Shown here: positions 33,959-43,001 of the stretch, piece by piece
Layout: every line of letters begins with the position of its first letter
Numbering within the stretch: position 1 is the stretch's first letter
DNA from: Congregibacter variabilis
Lineage (GTDB): Bacteria; Pseudomonadota; Gammaproteobacteria; Pseudomonadales; Halieaceae
Reading direction: 5' to 3'
Assembly (NCBI RefSeq): GCF_045689235.1
Contig: NZ_CP136864.1
Location: 3,348,001-3,412,000, forward strand
DNA length: 64,000 nt
Notes under the pieces: generated by a model
What the model was told of the DNA's origin: nothing
What the model saw: the letters and a program-made list of their open reading frames with translations, nothing else
Database searches by the model: none
Program-made: the position numbers and the translations under genes

Positions 33959-34909
33959 TTGAGTTGGTTGATTTTTTTGCGCATTGCCCTTTCCGTCATG
34001 CAAATTCCACAGATTTTGAGGCAGTGTTCTTGTCTGTCGGTACTACTTTTGGCGACAACGGTCTCCGCGCAGGAGCTTGTCCCCCGGGCTTTTTGGCCCA
34101 GTCCCGTGGGTACCAATGTGCTGTCCGTGAGCTACCAACACAGTCAGGGGGACATTATTGTAGATCAGTCGCTCCCCGTCACTGGAGTGGACTCAAGCAT
34201 TGATTACCTTCAGCTGAGCTATCAACGCACTTTTGATTTTGCCGGCAGGACAGCGAATTTTTCGGCGATACAAATCGCGTCCGACGGAACAACTCGCGGC
34301 AATATCGATGGAGTGCCGGTGACTCGAAGAACTGTGGGTATGGGAGATACGACTCTGCGCTGGGCCGTGAATCTTAGCGGAGCTCCCGCCATGGATCGCC
34401 AGGGCTTTGCGGCTTTGCGCGCTGATCCCAAGCCAATCATCGGCGCCAGCCTGAGTGTTACTGCACCTACCGGTGAATACGACAAGGACCGCATCATCAA
34501 TTTGGGCGGTAATCGCTGGTCGGTGAAGCCCGGCATAGGGCTGATCTATCCCCTGAACTCATCGTGGCTGCTCGAGTCTGAGCTGTCCGTTGCTTTTTTT
34601 CAGGACAACGACGAATTTGTAGGAAACACCCGGGAGCAAGAACCGATTTTTAACGGACAGCTGCACCTGATTAAGCGCTTCTCCCAGGGTTTTTGGGCGG
34701 CCTTGGATGCCAACTACTATATCGGCGGCAGAACTCGGGTCGACGGGGCGCAAAACAAAGATCTGCAGCGTAACTCCCGCTTCGGTGCAACCCTGGTGTA
34801 TCCCCTGGCGCCGGGGCACGCTTTGCGACTGAGCGGCTCAACGGGAACAGTTACCGAGAGCGGCGGTGATTACGACTTGTTCTCAGTGTCGTGGATTCAC
34901 GCCTTTTAG
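33959..34909 (+). CDS. outer-membrane protein of the phenol MetA-degradation/transporter family
   Basis: 316 residues from TTG 33959 (AGGA about 10 bases upstream) or 303 from ATG 33998. A signal peptide ends near TTVSAQ. The mature part shows alternating hydrophobic strands typical of a beta-barrel (LSVSYQHSQGDIIVD, GASLSVTAPTGEYDKDRIINLGGNRWSVKPGIGLIYPL, AALDANYYIGGRTRVDG) and ends in aromatic F. This resembles the Phenol_MetA_deg family, a barrel of unknown substrate. It follows the Anbu gene divergently. Confidence 0.78.
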   Translation: MSWLIFLRIALSVMQIPQILRQCSCLSVLLLATTVSAQELVPRAFWPSPVGTNVLSVSYQHSQGDIIVDQSLPVTGVDSSIDYLQLSYQRTFDFAGRTANFSAIQIASDGTTRGNIDGVPVTRRTVGMGDTTLRWAVNLSGAPAMDRQGFAALRADPKPIIGASLSVTAPTGEYDKDRIINLGGNRWSVKPGIGLIYPLNSSWLLESELSVAFFQDNDEFVGNTREQEPIFNGQLHLIKRFSQGFWAALDANYYIGGRTRVDGAQNKDLQRNSRFGATLVYPLAPGHALRLSGSTGTVTESGGDYDLFSVSWIHAF

Positions 34910-34950
34910 TGAGACCACAAAGTTCTCCTCAGTGTGCCTGTTTCTGATGG

Positions 34951-35976
34951 TTACCAGGTGTAGCCCAGACGGAAGCGATAGGTTTGATCGAGTTCTTCGG
35001 TCCCCTCTACAGCGCCGGAGTTATAGTCCAGAACCACTTCGGTAGCGCCCTGAATCTGGCCGAGTAAGGGGAAGGCCAGACCTACTGTTGTATTCAGTAT
35101 GAGGTTGTTTCGATCTGCGAGATTTTTGACGCCTTGGTGATCGACGTAGAGCCGTGAGGCTGTTCCAAAGTACTGGCTTTCAGAACGCACGCTCCAGGTA
35201 AGACCCAGATAGTCCCGGTCCACGTCACTGCCGAAGTCTTCGTTTACCTGAGATAGGCCAGTTTCGACTTCCAGCTCAAAGGGGGTGCCTTCGAGAAAAC
35301 TGCGCCCCAGGTAGGGACCAAATGCGGTTCTCAAGTCCAGGTCGGCAAAACGGTTTTCTTCTGCAGAAGCCGATACCCCCCAGTAATAAGCGCCGGTTTG
35401 AAAACGGTCGTACTTGCCGGTGATCATCCAATTCTCGGCGTTTCGCTCTCGATTGGCTTCGCGGACCTCGCCTTCAAGGTTTACGGTGAAGCGGTCCTTC
35501 AGGCTCCTCCAGCGGGAATTCACACGATAGTCCAGCTCATCGAGCACAGTGTTGCCACGTTGCAATGAAAACGCTGAACTGGCCTGGCCCGTGTGGCGAT
35601 AGGCTTTACCCAGCTCCCAGGGTTCGGGGTTAATTCTCAGAAGTTGGTCAATTTCATAATTAGCATCATCGTCATGAAGGGCGAGAGTCTGGTTATCCAC
35701 TACCAAATTTGAAGTTTCGTATACCGAGCCATCGTTCATTTGCAGGGTTACAGGAGAACTAACGTCCATAGATAGAATCAACGTTTTTTCGATCGTGAGT
35801 CGCCCGGCAAAATCGGTATCGATAACGATCTTTCCGTTATCTGCATCATGAAATGTTCCGATGATGACGGAACCATTGATGAGCTCGATGCGGTCTGCGC
35901 TGGCTTGTACGTTTAAGCCAGTCAGCAGTATGCCAAGGGTGACTAGATAGCGGACATTCTTGAGGAGGTGAAGCAT
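34951..35976 (-). CDS. DUF481 family outer-membrane protein
   Basis: 341 residues with a signal peptide (VRYLVTLGILLTGLNVQASA). The first 120 residues form a small beta-rich domain with repeats of the DGSVYETSNLVV type (INGSVIIGTFHDADNGKIVIDTDFAGRLTI). The rest is a DUF481-like barrel (YRHTGQASSAFSLQRGNT, FTVNLEGEVREANRERNAENW), ending in YRFRLGYTW with the terminal aromatic expected for outer-membrane insertion. Function unknown. It lies downstream of the DUF885-like gene on the same strand and converges on the other barrel gene. Confidence 0.85.
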   Translation of the reverse strand: MLHLLKNVRYLVTLGILLTGLNVQASADRIELINGSVIIGTFHDADNGKIVIDTDFAGRLTIEKTLILSMDVSSPVTLQMNDGSVYETSNLVVDNQTLALHDDDANYEIDQLLRINPEPWELGKAYRHTGQASSAFSLQRGNTVLDELDYRVNSRWRSLKDRFTVNLEGEVREANRERNAENWMITGKYDRFQTGAYYWGVSASAEENRFADLDLRTAFGPYLGRSFLEGTPFELEVETGLSQVNEDFGSDVDRDYLGLTWSVRSESQYFGTASRLYVDHQGVKNLADRNNLILNTTVGLAFPLLGQIQGATEVVLDYNSGAVEGTEELDQTYRFRLGYTW

Positions 35977-36066
35977 GGCAGTGTGGAAGCGAAGCCCTGG
36001 TTGCGCTGGAAGGCGCGAATTCTAAGGGTCCGCAGACCCATAGACCAGAGGCTTCGAGAGTTATTA

Positions 36067-36087
36067 GCGGCGGTGGGTCTCCGCCGC
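36067..36087 (-). terminator. hairpin after the DUF885-like gene
   Basis: A perfect 7-bp GC stem (GCGGCGG/CCGCCGC) with a 7-base loop sits 4 bases beyond the stop of the minus-strand DUF885-like gene. A weaker 5-bp hairpin lies about 40 bases further on. There is little T-run, so it may be a 3'-end stabiliser or Rho-linked site. Confidence 0.4.
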
Positions 36088-36091
36088 AGGC

Positions 36092-37783
36092 TTACTGTCT
36101 GCTCAATATCTTGCGGATATCGCTGTCATCGCCCGTCAATTGCCAGTGCACCAGAGAGATAGGCACGCTGCCGGCGTCGCGAAGCTCAGTGAAGAACATG
36201 GATAAGCTGTAGTCCTTACCCTGAGCTTCCATCTGCTGGGTTCGTTTTGCGAGCAGTCGCTCCAGAAGATATTTACCGGTGACGTAGCTGGTGCCGTACC
36301 CGGGCTGGCGCAGGTAAAGATGCTGTTCAAACTTAAGAAGCTCTGGTTCGTTGCTCATCCACCCCCGAGGTGTCCACTCCACATGTACCGTGCCGGCCTC
36401 AGCCATAGTCATCTCGTTGGCATGAGCCTTTAGTGAGCCTAGCCCGCGAGCCGCTCGTTGGGCGAGCATAATCCACACCAGCTCCCGCGAGCGTGGGCTG
36501 TCCTCGTACAAGCCGGCGTGCATGAACATTTCTTCTACGCCGGTAGCCGTGCCTTCGTTGCGGCTATCAAAAATATTGTAGAGCACGGGGCCGCGGCGGA
36601 TGGGGCTGGGGTGCGGAAACTCCTGTATCTCAGCAAGGTCAAACCAGTGATAGAAATGAGACAGCAAAGGCCGCGGATCATAGTGCGTGGCTATGGTAAA
36701 AAAGTTGCGAACGTCTTTTGGCTCATAGCCACCGAGGTGTGCGACCAGCTCCTCGGGCATGTACTCACGCATGGGTAGGACTTCTTCTTCGGCGAACCAG
36801 CGAAGCATTTGTTCTGATGTGCTCTTCACAAGAGCGTCATAAGCTTCCGGGCTGTCAACGGCTTGCTGTGCTGGTAGATGTCGATTGCGATGTTCCTCGA
36901 GTTTGAGTGAGGACCAGGCGCGGTCGAGTTCACGCTCCAGCAGCATGGTTTCTTCTTTAAAGTCTATGGGCAGGTAGTGAACCTGCGATTGGTACCAACT
37001 GTAATCCTCCATGCCAATGCCTGAGGAACCGGTTTTTTCAGGTGCTTTTGCAATAAGCCAGCTCACAAGATCTGCGGTGGCACTGCTAGCGGCATCCAGC
37101 GCTTTTTGAAGATCTGCGCTGACATCTTCGCCAGCATTCTCTTTGATCTGCGTTAGCATCTCGGCCTGAGTCTGGATATTACGGGTGCCGGCGACCCAAA
37201 GATCGCGGGCATTACCAGTCAAATTGTCCTTTGCTTGCATCATCAGCGGTGGAATGACTTTTAACTCGCGTATCAGGCGTTGCTCCTCTTTCTGGCTTAG
37301 AGGGAACTCGTAGGTCCATAGTTCAAGAATCGCATGATGTGTGGGGCCTTCGTGAGCCGGTACGTCGCTGCGGTACGCCCATATAGTTTGATAGTAAGCA
37401 GGATCTCTTACCCAAGGCTTGAGTACCCGGTGATTAAAGTCGAAGCCATTCATTTCGGCTCTCAGTACATGCCAATCAACCTGTTGTTCGATGGGCCAGT
37501 CACTGGTGTCCAGATCATTGAGTCGATTCTGTAGCGCTGGTAGTTCAGCATGCGCTTTGGCGAAACGCTCGGCTGTGTAATCCGGGGCGCCGTCGAGCAA
37601 TGGCGGCTTCTCAAACGCGCGCCAATCGTCAAACAAGTCTACTAACTCGTCATAGCTACTGGCGTTGACCAAGCCGCTGCAAAGCAAGACGGCGGCTGCG
37701 GTACCTAGGCCCAGAGCGCGGATATAAGCAGTTCCTGAGCGGCTTTCCTGTATCGAACTGTGCATAGCATCGTCCTCAAACAT
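36092..37783 (-). CDS. DUF885-like exported protein
   Basis: 563 residues; ATG 37765 is an alternative. A signal peptide/anchor occupies about 24-42 (ALGLGTAAAVLLCSGLVNAS). The body is helical and resembles DUF885 proteins, which relate to metallocarboxypeptidases. Those usually carry an HExxPGH-type zinc motif; the aligned stretch here reads NEGTATGVEEMFMHAGL, where the first His is replaced, so metal-dependent activity is doubtful or different. The C-terminal ISLVHWQLTGDDSDIRKIL is a family-like end. It is divergent from the MATE gene and probably periplasmic. Confidence 0.72.
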   Translation of the reverse strand: MFEDDAMHSSIQESRSGTAYIRALGLGTAAAVLLCSGLVNASSYDELVDLFDDWRAFEKPPLLDGAPDYTAERFAKAHAELPALQNRLNDLDTSDWPIEQQVDWHVLRAEMNGFDFNHRVLKPWVRDPAYYQTIWAYRSDVPAHEGPTHHAILELWTYEFPLSQKEEQRLIRELKVIPPLMMQAKDNLTGNARDLWVAGTRNIQTQAEMLTQIKENAGEDVSADLQKALDAASSATADLVSWLIAKAPEKTGSSGIGMEDYSWYQSQVHYLPIDFKEETMLLERELDRAWSSLKLEEHRNRHLPAQQAVDSPEAYDALVKSTSEQMLRWFAEEEVLPMREYMPEELVAHLGGYEPKDVRNFFTIATHYDPRPLLSHFYHWFDLAEIQEFPHPSPIRRGPVLYNIFDSRNEGTATGVEEMFMHAGLYEDSPRSRELVWIMLAQRAARGLGSLKAHANEMTMAEAGTVHVEWTPRGWMSNEPELLKFEQHLYLRQPGYGTSYVTGKYLLERLLAKRTQQMEAQGKDYSLSMFFTELRDAGSVPISLVHWQLTGDDSDIRKILSRQ

Positions 37784-37969
37784 GATTAATCTTTCGCCGT
37801 AGCTCTCAAGATTAAAGCCCCGGGTCTACGGGAGTTCAAGCAGGGTCAGCGATGGCAGTGGGTTGGGATGGTAATCGACTAACGATGCGAGTGCACATTC
37901 TGTTGTGCTGTCCTTGGCTGCATGGCCAGAAAGTCAGCGCCGACCCCCGATTTTTGCGAGAATCACCCA

Positions 37970-39376
37970 ATGAGCAATGGAGACCCAGACACCCAGATAG
38001 ATCCTCGCTTCGACCCCGTCGATGGCCCGGTGGTGGCTACCTTTGTTCGCTATGCTGTGCCCTCGGTGCTCGGTATGTTGGCGGTGACTTCCGCAGGTAT
38101 TATCGATGGCATCTTTATCGGTAACTTTGTCGGCGCCAGTGCACTCGCCGCAGTGAACCTTGCGCAGCCTGCCTGGGCCGCGTTTGCAGCGATTGTATTC
38201 ATGTTGGCTGTCGGCGGGTCGGTAATGTGCGGGCGGTTTCTCGGACAAAAAGATACCGAGTCAGCTTCCTCTATTTTTACCCGAACGCTGATTTGTGCAG
38301 TAGGAACAGGCGTTCTGATTGCGGGTGCCGGCCTGCTGTTTCTTGACGACCTGGTGCGGTTACTGGGGGCCACGGATGCCGTGCAGCCGCTGGTGGAGGC
38401 GTATATGCGCATTGTTCTTATATTCGCGCCGGTATTCGTTGCTGCACTGACTATGGACTACTTCGTGCGCGCCGATGGTCGCCCGGTGCTCGCTGCGACT
38501 GCGCTTGGCGCGTTTGCCGGCAGTAATATTGCGCTAAATACGCTATTTATTGTGTATCTGGATTGGGGGATTGTGGGTGCTGCCTGGGCCTCGGCCTTGG
38601 CAGAGTTCGCGATCTTTGTGATCCTGCTGTCTCACTGGTTTCATCCTCGATGCTCCCTGAGGCTGACACTGGTCCGCGGCCGCTGGGCTGACGTGATGCA
38701 GGCCGCATGGAACGGATTGTCTGAGTTTATCAATGAGCTTTCTGTAGGTCTGGTGGTGTTGTTTTTTAACTGGGTCATGATCTCGCGTCAGGGAGTGGAG
38801 GGCGTGGCGGCGTATACCATCATCACCTACCTGATGATGATCGGGCTCGAGGTGAGCTACGGGATTTCCGAGTCCCTGCAGCCAACCGTGAGTCGCAACC
38901 TTGGGGCCGGTAAGCCTGATCGGATTCGTAAATTTTTGCTCACCGCCGTGTGTGCAGCATTCTCTGTGGGCCTGCTGGTTTCTGTCTTGCTGCTGGCTTT
39001 GCCGGAGCAGATGATTGGCTTGTTTTTGCGGCCGGATGAGCAGGACACCGCGCTCATAGCCCTGGTGTTTATCGGTTATTTTTGGCCGACATTTTTGCTT
39101 AATGGCACCAACATCACTTTAGCCAGCTACTTTACGGCGCTCCACCGCCCGATTCCCTCAGCGTGCATTGCCATTAGTCGCAGCCTTTTATTGCCTGGTA
39201 TCGGTTTGCTACTACTGCCCCTCTGGCTTGGGGACCGGGGTGTGTATCTTGCTATTCCCATTGCGGAATTGCTCACCTTGTTCCTGGCGGTATTTCTCGT
39301 GCTGCGGATTAACCCCTTAACGGCTGTGGGACTCCATGACGATGAAGACAGGAGTTTTAAAAGTGAGGTTTTATGA
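37970..39376 (+). CDS. MATE-family efflux transporter
   Basis: 468 residues from ATG 37970; ATG 37922 would add 16 residues. About 12 hydrophobic segments are seen in two halves, with YAVPSVLGMLAVTSAGIIDGIFIGNFVGASALAAVNLAQP at the start and a matching GLSEFINELSVGLVVLFFNW in the second half. MATE proteins export drugs or metabolites with H+ or Na+. The gene overlaps the next, a spermidine-dehydrogenase-like oxidase, by ATGA, so an amine or amine product is a reasonable cargo guess. Confidence 0.9.
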   Translation: MSNGDPDTQIDPRFDPVDGPVVATFVRYAVPSVLGMLAVTSAGIIDGIFIGNFVGASALAAVNLAQPAWAAFAAIVFMLAVGGSVMCGRFLGQKDTESASSIFTRTLICAVGTGVLIAGAGLLFLDDLVRLLGATDAVQPLVEAYMRIVLIFAPVFVAALTMDYFVRADGRPVLAATALGAFAGSNIALNTLFIVYLDWGIVGAAWASALAEFAIFVILLSHWFHPRCSLRLTLVRGRWADVMQAAWNGLSEFINELSVGLVVLFFNWVMISRQGVEGVAAYTIITYLMMIGLEVSYGISESLQPTVSRNLGAGKPDRIRKFLLTAVCAAFSVGLLVSVLLLALPEQMIGLFLRPDEQDTALIALVFIGYFWPTFLLNGTNITLASYFTALHRPIPSACIAISRSLLLPGIGLLLLPLWLGDRGVYLAIPIAELLTLFLAVFLVLRINPLTAVGLHDDEDRSFKSEVL

Positions 39377-41289
39377 TCAGGTCTGACAAAGCCCCAAAGG
39401 AAGAGAGTAACGATGCTAAAACAATTACCCGCAGGGACTTTCTTCATGACTTGAGTTTGGCGTCTCTGGCGCTGTCTGTGCCGAGCCTGACCATGGCGCG
39501 CAGTGCTAGGGCGGCATCGGCGCAGGCTAGCTACTATCCACCGACACTCACCGGAATGCGCGGAGCTCATGCCGGTGCTTTTGAGGTGGCCCACCAGTTA
39601 GCGCGCGAAGCTAAAGCCTTTGATGATCCGCAGATACTCGATGAACACTACGACCTGGTGATCGTCGGTGCAGGTATCAGTGGTCTAGCGGCAGCTCACT
39701 TTTACCGCAAGCAACACGGGCCGCAGAGTAAGATTTTGTTACTGGACAACCACGATGACTTTGGTGGTCATGCCAAACGCAATGAGTTTCACCAAGGCGG
39801 AGCAATGCGCCTTGCCTGGGGGGGCACCGTCAATATTGAATATCCCAAATATAGCGATGTAGGTTTGGGACTACTCAAAGAGCTCGGTGTCGACATAGCA
39901 CGCTTGCTTCAGAATTTTGATTACAACTGGGGAGACAGCGGCACGGGTTTGGCAGAGGCTACGTGGTTTGATAAAGAAACCTATGGTGAGGATGTACTGA
40001 TCCCGGGTCTATCATTTAGCTCTATTGGACGGGAGCCGTTGCTGCAATTCATATCACGTTTTCCTGTTTCCGATGATGCGAAAGCCGCCTTAACGCGTTT
40101 CCTGAACTCGCAAGAGGATGCGCTATCGGGTCTTTCGACTGTCGAAAGAACGGCCTATACACGACAGACGAGGTATGCCGACTTCCTGCGAACCAAGGGT
40201 GGACTCCCGGACGATGCCATACAGATATTTAGTGGCGCCACTATGGGAAGCTGGGGTATCCGTGCGGATGATTTATCGGTGGCGGAGTGTTTGGAGAATG
40301 GTTTGCCAGGGGAGCACATACTGGGGCTGCCCGATCCCGAAGAGGTTCAGGAAGACTACGCTTCGGCAATGTTTCCTGACGGAAATGCATCGATTGCCCG
40401 TCTTTTGGTTAGATCACTGATGCCCGGCTGCTATCCGACCATGAGCGACACCAGTGATCCTTTCGATATTGTGACCGCTGAACTGGATTATCAGCGCCTG
40501 GACGAAGCGGCGGCGCCTACGCGCCTGCGCTTGAACTCCACCGTAATTGAGGTTCGCAATCGCGCCTCCGCTGATGCTGTGGATGTGAGCTATGTCCGCG
40601 ACGGTAAGCTTGTACGCGTGAGCGGCGATCAATGTGTGATGGCCTGTTACAACCGTATTATCCCTCACCTGTGTCCACAGATTCCCGAAGTTCAAAAGGC
40701 CGCACTGGCGCAGTGCATTAAACGTCCCATGGTGTGTGTCAACGTAGCGCTCAAAGACGGGCGAGCCATTGAGCGCTCAGGAGTTTCGCAAGCTTATCTG
40801 CCGGGTCGCATGTTGCAGTTGGTTAACCTCGTCACGGGTATTAACACCGGTCCTTACAGTGTTCAGTGGAAGCCGGAAGAGCCTTGTGTAGTGCATTTTT
40901 TTGCCGCGATGGGCGCCGAAAACCCTGAAGGCCTGAGTATTAGTCAACAGAATCAGGCAGGGCGTTTACGTTTGCTCGATATGGACTTCGCGGATTTTGA
41001 GAAAGAGGTGAACACTGTACTCAACGGCATCTGGGGAAGTGCGGGGCTTGATATCACTCGCGATATTCAGGCAATCACCGTCAACCGCTGGCCTCACGGC
41101 TACGCCCGGGATCTTGCAGACCTCGAAGATCCCCAGTGGCTGGCGAGCCCGGGGCCCTATGAAATTGGGCGTCAAACCTTCGGTAATGTCGCTATTGCCA
41201 ATTCTGATGCCGGTGCTGATGCCTACACTCACACGGCTATCGATCAAGCCTGGAGAGCGATTCAAGAGCTGCCGAGTCGCAGCTCATGA
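39373..41289 (+). CDS. Tat-exported FAD amine dehydrogenase (spermidine dehydrogenase-like)
   Basis: 638 residues. A twin-arginine signal is clear (ITRRDFLHDLSLASLAL...ARAASA, 17-50). Then comes a segment typical of SpdH (YPPTLTGMRGAHAGAFEVAH), the FAD Rossmann motif DLVIVGAGISGLAAAHFY and a DNHDDFGGHAKRNEF block. The C-terminus has GNVAIANSDAGADAYTHTAIDQAWRA, which closes the FAD site. Pseudomonas SpdH (about 620) oxidises spermidine in the periplasm. Exact substrate here is inferred. Start and stop overlap the MATE and GGT genes, so three genes are coupled. Confidence 0.85.
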   Translation: MIRSDKAPKEESNDAKTITRRDFLHDLSLASLALSVPSLTMARSARAASAQASYYPPTLTGMRGAHAGAFEVAHQLAREAKAFDDPQILDEHYDLVIVGAGISGLAAAHFYRKQHGPQSKILLLDNHDDFGGHAKRNEFHQGGAMRLAWGGTVNIEYPKYSDVGLGLLKELGVDIARLLQNFDYNWGDSGTGLAEATWFDKETYGEDVLIPGLSFSSIGREPLLQFISRFPVSDDAKAALTRFLNSQEDALSGLSTVERTAYTRQTRYADFLRTKGGLPDDAIQIFSGATMGSWGIRADDLSVAECLENGLPGEHILGLPDPEEVQEDYASAMFPDGNASIARLLVRSLMPGCYPTMSDTSDPFDIVTAELDYQRLDEAAAPTRLRLNSTVIEVRNRASADAVDVSYVRDGKLVRVSGDQCVMACYNRIIPHLCPQIPEVQKAALAQCIKRPMVCVNVALKDGRAIERSGVSQAYLPGRMLQLVNLVTGINTGPYSVQWKPEEPCVVHFFAAMGAENPEGLSISQQNQAGRLRLLDMDFADFEKEVNTVLNGIWGSAGLDITRDIQAITVNRWPHGYARDLADLEDPQWLASPGPYEIGRQTFGNVAIANSDAGADAYTHTAIDQAWRAIQELPSRSS

Positions 41290-43001
41290 TGTCCCGGCTC
41301 TTGATACCTGATTACCGCAGCTGTGTTGGCAGCGTTCTGTTAGCCGTGCTGATGCTTTTAACCTTGGCTGCTATCAGCCCGGTATCGCGTGCTCAGGAGG
41401 GCGCAATAGCATCGCCAGAGCGCCACGCTACACAAGTGGGTCTCGCGGTTTTGCGACGGGGCGGTAACGCAGTGGATGCTGCCACGGCTGTTGCCTTTGC
41501 GCTTGCCGTAACGCTTCCAGATGCTGGGAACATCGGCGGCGGTGGTTTTATGACGCTCTATGTGCATGAAAGCCCCGTCTTTCTGGATTACCGGGAGATG
41601 GCCCCCGCGGCGGCGTTTCGAGATATGTACATCGATGAGACCGGTGAGGTGGATCCCGATGCAAGTTTGACCGGGCATCGCGCCGTTGGCGTCCCCGGTA
41701 CAGTCGCAGGACTATGGGCGGCGCACAGCCGATATGGAGTTCTTCCCTGGGAATCACTTGTGCTACCCGCGATTGGCCTGGCAGAAAATGGCTTTGTCGT
41801 TGGGGAGGATCTCATCGCAGTCATTGACTATGAGCGTGAACGTTTGAGCGACAACACCAACTTTCTTGACTATTACGGGAGTGCTGTTGCGGGACAGCGT
41901 TTTACCCAGCCTGAACTTGCGCAAACTCTTCGGCGAATCGCCGATCGGGGCGTTGATGGTTTCTATGCGGGAGAAACCGCGCGTTTGATTGTTCAAGAGA
42001 TGCGCGCAGGGGGTGGCTTGATTACCAAAGAGGACCTCGGTGCCTACAAGGTTCGATGGCGGGAGCCCCTCATACTTGACTGGCATGGCTATCAGCTCAT
42101 CACCGCACCTTTGCCGAGTTCCGGGGGCATTGGGATCCTTCAATATCTACAGATGAAGGATCGACTGAAGAGCGACTTCGAGGGACTCGCGCACAATTCC
42201 CCCCAGTCCATTCATCTGAAGTCAGAAATCGAAAAACGTATTTTTGCTGACCGCGCCAGCTTTTTGGGCGACAGCGATTTTGTTCCCGTTCCAATCGATA
42301 AACTGCTAAATAAAGATCGTTTGAATCAACGTGCCGCTGAGGTGAACGCCCTGGCAATTTCACCCACGAGACCTATGACATTGCTTCGAGAGCCCACGCA
42401 TACCACGCATTTCTCTATATTGGATTCCCTGGGTAATGCGGTGTCGAACACGTATACGCTCAACACGGACTTTGGTTCGGGCGTTGTGGTGTCCGGAGCA
42501 GGGTTTCTGCTGAATAACCAAATGGACGACTTTTCTGCGGCGCCGAATCAGCCAAACTACTACGGTGTGGTAGGTGACGAAGCAAATGCCATAGCACCTG
42601 GCAAGCGAATGCTGTCTTCTATGGCGCCGACGATTCTGCTGCGCGACGATGAGGTTGCGATGGCTTTGGGAGCTATGGGTGGTTCAACCATATTTACCAC
42701 GGTGTATCAGATGATCAGTAATATCGTGGAGTTTGGTATGTCTGCTGTGGAGGCGCAGGCGGTAACCCGCGTGCATCATCAGCTGCTTCCGAAAGATCTC
42801 ATCACTTACTCACCTACACCGCCTTTAGCGCCACAGACCATCGAAGCGCTGAAGGAACGGGGCTACAGGGTAGAGCCGCATTCCTATGAGTATGGCAACG
42901 TACAGTTGATCTGGCGCGACGAACAAGGCGTCTTAAGCGCGGTCTCAGATCCGCGCTTTAGTGGACAGAGCGCTGTCATTCACATCCCAGTCGATCGATA
43001 G
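41286..43001 (+). CDS. ggt: gamma-glutamyltransferase
   Basis: 571 residues with a signal peptide ending near SRAQEG. GGT is a periplasmic Ntn-hydrolase that transfers or hydrolyses gamma-glutamyl groups, for example of glutathione or gamma-glutamylated amines. Self-cleavage should fall before the Thr of TTHFSILDSLGNAVSNTYTLN; the family's GNIGGGGFM (near 80) and the SSMAPTILL small-subunit block are intact. Length matches E. coli GGT (580). It overlaps the SpdH-like gene at the start and the decarboxylase gene at the 3' end (26 bases). Confidence 0.93.
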   Translation: MMSRLLIPDYRSCVGSVLLAVLMLLTLAAISPVSRAQEGAIASPERHATQVGLAVLRRGGNAVDAATAVAFALAVTLPDAGNIGGGGFMTLYVHESPVFLDYREMAPAAAFRDMYIDETGEVDPDASLTGHRAVGVPGTVAGLWAAHSRYGVLPWESLVLPAIGLAENGFVVGEDLIAVIDYERERLSDNTNFLDYYGSAVAGQRFTQPELAQTLRRIADRGVDGFYAGETARLIVQEMRAGGGLITKEDLGAYKVRWREPLILDWHGYQLITAPLPSSGGIGILQYLQMKDRLKSDFEGLAHNSPQSIHLKSEIEKRIFADRASFLGDSDFVPVPIDKLLNKDRLNQRAAEVNALAISPTRPMTLLREPTHTTHFSILDSLGNAVSNTYTLNTDFGSGVVVSGAGFLLNNQMDDFSAAPNQPNYYGVVGDEANAIAPGKRMLSSMAPTILLRDDEVAMALGAMGGSTIFTTVYQMISNIVEFGMSAVEAQAVTRVHHQLLPKDLITYSPTPPLAPQTIEALKERGYRVEPHSYEYGNVQLIWRDEQGVLSAVSDPRFSGQSAVIHIPVDR

